From: Nocardioides sp. SYSU D00038
GTDB lineage: Bacteria; Actinomycetota; Actinomycetes; Propionibacteriales; Nocardioidaceae
Reading direction: 5' to 3'
Assembly: GCF_016924665.1 (NCBI RefSeq)
Contig: NZ_JAFFJT010000010.1
Coordinates: forward strand, 1-64,000
DNA length: 64,000 nucleotides
The position numbers were made by a program, and so were the translations under genes. Below the pieces are notes generated by a model, which saw only the letters and a list, made by a program, of their open reading frames with translations, was not told the DNA's origin and made no database searches. This document shows, in pieces, positions 61,523 to 64,000 of this stretch (position 1 is the first letter of the stretch; each line of letters opens with the position of its first letter).

Positions 61523-61653
61523 GTGGGTGGCGACTCCGCGGACGGGGCTCGGGCGGGTGCCGATTCCGGGTGGTGTGGTCCGGGGGGCCGGTGACTGTGG
61601 GTGCGGGGTGCCGCGCGTGGTGGGCACTGCGGCTGCTGCGCGCCGGCGTGCGC
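61523..61653. repeat. Long dispersed repeat, copy D (internally deleted, about 131 bp)
   Basis: Matches the first 110 bases of copy C nearly base for base, then jumps from GCTGCTGCGCGCCGG to the terminal CGTGCG, losing about 150 bp. The deletion endpoints share GCCGG, suggesting slippage or short-homology deletion. Confidence 0.8.
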
Positions 61654-62000
61654 TGGTCGAGGTGCGAAGGCCGCCAGGCCTGAGCCTCGAGACCCGGTGA
61701 GCCGAGCGCCCTCCCGTTCCCACCGGAGGGCGTTCGGGTGCGGGGGTTTCGAGACAGTTGCTAGCACAACTTCCTCAACCAGCGGCGCCACTGCTGGTTG
61801 AGGAGGGACGAAGTCCCGTCTCGAAACCCGGTGCGACGGAAGCCCTCCCGTCCCCACCGGAGGGCGTTCGGCCGGCGGGGGTCTCGACGGGCGCTCCTCG
61901 CTGGGGCTCGTCGCTGCTCGACCACCGGTAGGGAGTCGGCGCTTGGCCGGCGGGGGTTTCGAGGCTCGCTTCGCTCGCACCTCGACCAGCGCGGGGCGCT
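61654..62000. repeat. REP-like modules closing the repeat field
   Basis: Four or five modules in series: nested GGCC (61655-61700), GTTGCTAGCACAAC centre (about 61747-61782), GGTTGAGGAGGGACGAAGTCC (about 61796-61828), GGTCTCGACGGGCGC...GCTGCTCGACC (about 61885-61923) and GGTTTCGAGGCTCGC...CACCTCGACC (about 61954-61988). Every spacer carries CCTCCCG or GGAGGGCG. Confidence 0.75.
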
Positions 62001-62001
62001 G

Positions 62002-62511
62002 CTAGCGCGACTTCCTCAGCCAGCGGCGGCGGCGGGGCGGGGGGTCGGGGTTGGTGGCGGCGCGGGCGGCGCGGCGGGCGGCGCGGCGCTCGTGCCAGGC
62101 GGCGACGGTCGACTCGACGTCGCGGGGCATGGTGACGAGCGGCGGGCCCTCGGGGAGGCGGTAGCGGGCGGCGACCACCCGGCGGTTGAAGTCCTCGAGC
62201 TCGCGGCGCACCTCGCGCTCGGTGGGCAGGCCGTCGAGGCGGGCGTCGAGCCCGGCGTCCTCCTTGCGCAGCTGGACGCTGAGCGGCAGGACGACGACCT
62301 TCTCGCGCTCCACCAGCTGCTTGAGCCACCAGTCGGGGTCGTGGTCGCGACCGAGGTCGGGAAGCGGCTTGCCGGCGCCGGGCAGGTCGTCGAAGTCGCC
62401 GCGCGCCATGGCGATCCGCACCTGCTGGTCGACCCAGGTCTGCTGCTGCTCGATCCGCGCCCGCGCGGCGGCCCGGCTCTCGCGGTCGGAGCGCTCCGAC
62501 GGCTCGGCCAC
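62002..62511 (-). CDS. DUF1992 (DnaJ-C28-like) protein
   Basis: A 169-residue protein with the DUF1992 core: VDQQVRIAMARGDFDDLPGA GKPLPDLG and DPDWWLKQLVEREKV are the hallmark motifs (residues about 33-74). The C-terminal tail is very basic (RRAARRAARA, RRRRWLRKSR). Related proteins occur in bacteria and eukaryotic DNAJC28; function unknown. GTG 62511 is preferred because GGAGG lies 7 nt upstream; GTG 62520 is an alternative. Confidence 0.85.
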   Translation of the reverse strand: MAEPSERSDRESRAAARARIEQQQTWVDQQVRIAMARGDFDDLPGAGKPLPDLGRDHDPDWWLKQLVEREKVVVLPLSVQLRKEDAGLDARLDGLPTEREVRRELEDFNRRVVAARYRLPEGPPLVTMPRDVESTVAAWHERRAARRAARAATNPDPPPRRRRWLRKSR

Positions 62512-62554
62512 GGACCCCACCTCCGTCGTCGATCGGTCCCGTCCGCCGTCCAGC

Positions 62555-63172
62555 CTAGGACGCCGCTGGTCGTCCCCAGCGTCCTCGGTGGACCACCTCG
62601 TCGACCGGGCGGCGACCGCGCCGCGCGGAGCCCGCGGTGCCGGGATCGGCGTGCCGGTGTCCGAGCGTGATCGCCCCGATCGGGTCGAACCGGTCGGGGA
62701 TGCCGAACGCCGTGCGCACACCCGCGATGCGGTCGGGCGGGATCCCGAAGAAGCAGGCCCCGAGCCCCTCGTCGACCGCGGTCTGGAGGATCAGCAGCGC
62801 CGCCATGCCGGCGTCGACGTGCCAGTACGGCACCGGCCAGCGCTCCTCGTCGCGGTCGGTCCAGCCCTTGTCCTCCTCGGCGTAGCGGTCGAGGTACGCC
62901 GCCTTGCTCGAGCACGGCACCACCACGACCGGTGCCCGCATCATCCCGCGCAGCCACCGGTCGGGCCGGTCGACGTCGTCGCTCGTGGCCGTCCAGAAGG
63001 CGCGCACGTCGTCGGGGGTGTCGAGCACCAGGAAGCCCCAGCCCTGGCTGAACCCGGCGCTCGGTGCCCGCGTCGCGTTGGCGAGCGCCCGGTCGACCAC
63101 GGCCGGGTCGACCGGCCGGTCGGCGTAGTCGCGGACCATCCGGCGACGGCGTACGACGTCCTGGAACTCCAT
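62555..63172 (-). CDS. Nitroreductase-family FMN protein
   Basis: A 205-residue flavoprotein of the nitroreductase superfamily: FQDVVRRRRMVRDYADRPVD, the FMN-contacting APSAGFSQGWGFLVL, and GLGACFFGIPPDRIAGVR. It reduces nitro or quinone-like compounds with NAD(P)H; related proteins act in F420- or flavin-linked reductions. ATG 63172 begins MEFQDVV. Divergent from the amidohydrolase gene. Confidence 0.88.
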   Translation of the reverse strand: MEFQDVVRRRRMVRDYADRPVDPAVVDRALANATRAPSAGFSQGWGFLVLDTPDDVRAFWTATSDDVDRPDRWLRGMMRAPVVVVPCSSKAAYLDRYAEEDKGWTDRDEERWPVPYWHVDAGMAALLILQTAVDEGLGACFFGIPPDRIAGVRTAFGIPDRFDPIGAITLGHRHADPGTAGSARRGRRPVDEVVHRGRWGRPAAS

Positions 63173-63274
63173 GGCGCCCAGTATCGGGTGCTGCGCCGCG
63201 GTCTGGGATCCGAGACCTCTTCGCGCATCGGTCCCACGCGGCGGACGGTGACGACCTGCCACGATGGGCGGACC

Positions 63275-64000
63275 ATGGTGGCGGACTTCGAGGCGATGTG
63301 GGCGGCGCTGGCGCCGGTGGGGCGGTCGGCGGCGTCGGGGGGCTACTTCCGGCAGCCGTGGACCAGCGCCGAGACCGAGCTGCGGGCGTGGTTCACCGAG
63401 GAGTGCCGGGCCCGCGGGCTGCGGGTCGAGGCCGACGGCCTGGGCAACGTCGTGGGGTGGTGGGACGCCGGCGAGGGGCCGGCGGTGCTCACCGGGTCGC
63501 ACCTCGACTCCGTGCTCGACGGCGGGGCGTACGACGGGCCGCTCGGCGTGGTCTCGGCGCTGGCCGCGGTCGACCGGCTCCGCGAGCGCGGTGTCGAGCC
63601 GGCGCGACCGCTGGGGGTCTCGATCTTCGCCGAGGAGGAGGGCTCGCGGTTCGGGCTGGCCTGCCTGGGCTCGCGGCTGGCCACCGGGGCACTCGACTGG
63701 GAGCGCGCCCGCGAGCTGCGCGACCGCGACGGCGTGGCGCTGCCCGACGCGCTGGAGTCGGCCGGGCTCGACGGGCGGGTCGACCCCTCGCTCCTGGCCG
63801 GCGTCGGCTGCTTCGTGGAGCTGCACGTCGAGCAGGGTCGCGGCCTCGACGACCTCGACGCCCCGGTCGGTGTCGCGACCGGCATCTGGCCGCACGGCCG
63901 GTGGCGGTTCGAGTTCACCGGCGAGGCCAACCACGCGGGCACCACCCGGATGGAGGACCGCGCCGACCCGATGCTGACCTACGCGATGACCACGCTGGCC
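63275..64000 (+). CDS. M20 amidohydrolase (allantoate/N-carbamoyl-amino-acid hydrolase type), 3' truncated by window end
   Basis: The first 242 residues of an M20D-like metalloamidase. The metal-site motifs GSHLDSVLDGGAYDGPLG, FAEEEGSRF, ELHVEQG and the NHAGTTRM lid signature identify the allantoate amidohydrolase / ureidoglycolate / carbamoylase group. These hydrolyse N-carbamoyl or ureido bonds, releasing ammonia. ATG 63275 gives MVADFEAMWAAL. The reading frame is open to position 64000, so the C-terminal part (about 160 residues) is missing only because the window stops. Confidence 0.9.
   Translation, partial: MVADFEAMWAALAPVGRSAASGGYFRQPWTSAETELRAWFTEECRARGLRVEADGLGNVVGWWDAGEGPAVLTGSHLDSVLDGGAYDGPLGVVSALAAVDRLRERGVEPARPLGVSIFAEEEGSRFGLACLGSRLATGALDWERARELRDRDGVALPDALESAGLDGRVDPSLLAGVGCFVELHVEQGRGLDDLDAPVGVATGIWPHGRWRFEFTGEANHAGTTRMEDRADPMLTYAMTTLA

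Overview
The window is a 64-kb piece of a high-GC actinobacterial chromosome, most likely Nocardioides or a close Nocardioidaceae relative. The evidence is very high GC with a strong third-position GC bias, many GTG starts, a WhiB-type regulator, a wblA / paired Get3-like ATPase / bifunctional PBP block like Rv3679-Rv3682 of Mycobacterium tuberculosis, the order dnaX-ybaB-recR-DUF5063-lysC-asd, and abundant leaderless promoters (TAGxxT followed 6-7 nt later by the start codon). Species assignment is inference. No transposase, integrase, phage gene or CRISPR array was seen; the window reads as resident chromosome with unusually rich intergenic repeats.

Layout. 0.4-5.2 kb: aldehyde dehydrogenase, a flotillin/NfeD-like membrane pair and a quinone oxidoreductase behind a MerR-type promoter. 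5.2-16 kb: MFS exporter, MOSC and LtrA proteins, VOC protein, M15 lipoprotein, RluA-type pseudouridine synthase, a LysR/SDR divergent pair, a LuxR regulator, and an ECF sigma factor coupled to a mycothiol-dependent-isomerase-like protein. 16.9-21.5 kb: a glycerolipid block (glpD-tetR divergent from an alkyl-DHAP-synthase-like gene and a lipid kinase). 21.9-28.3 kb: pirin, GH1 beta-glucosidase, two divergent sulfotransferases and two glycosyltransferases. 28.4-30 kb: a PatB/MalY-like aminotransferase and a small membrane protein.

30.0-35.7 kb is the most interesting segment: six overlapping minus-strand genes encoding, in transcription order, a VanX-type D,D-dipeptidase, an alanine/serine-racemase-like enzyme, a D-Ala-D-X ligase, an acyltransferase-3 membrane protein, a histidine kinase and a response regulator. 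This is the gene complement of an enterococcal VanC/E/G (D-Ala-D-Ser) operon, with the two halves of VanT apparently on separate genes and a NarL-type two-component system. A 74-bp near-perfect inverted repeat separates it from dnaX.

36-47 kb is core: dnaX, ybaB, recR, DUF5063, lysC (with an internal beta-subunit start), asd, a Pro-rich membrane protein, tRNA-Pro, a metallophosphoesterase, a GatB/YqeY protein and a bifunctional PBP. 47.5-50.2 kb holds wblA and the two Get3-like ATPases. 50.3-60.5 kb is catabolic and regulatory: IclR with a 3-oxoacid CoA-transferase, a methyltransferase, an ECF41 sigma factor with its NmrA-like partner, a patatin, HxlR with an acyl-CoA-dehydrogenase-like enzyme, and two coupled CitE-like lyases. 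60.5-62 kb has no gene and is built from repeats. The window ends with a DUF1992 protein, a nitroreductase and the start of an M20 amidohydrolase.

Gene-free stretches longer than 300 bases (1-393, 9594-10071, 15946-16890, 21523-21873, 60542-62001) hold repeat arrays, described individually. Start codons were chosen by family alignment from memory, gene overlap, ribosome-binding sites or leaderless promoters. No database search was run.
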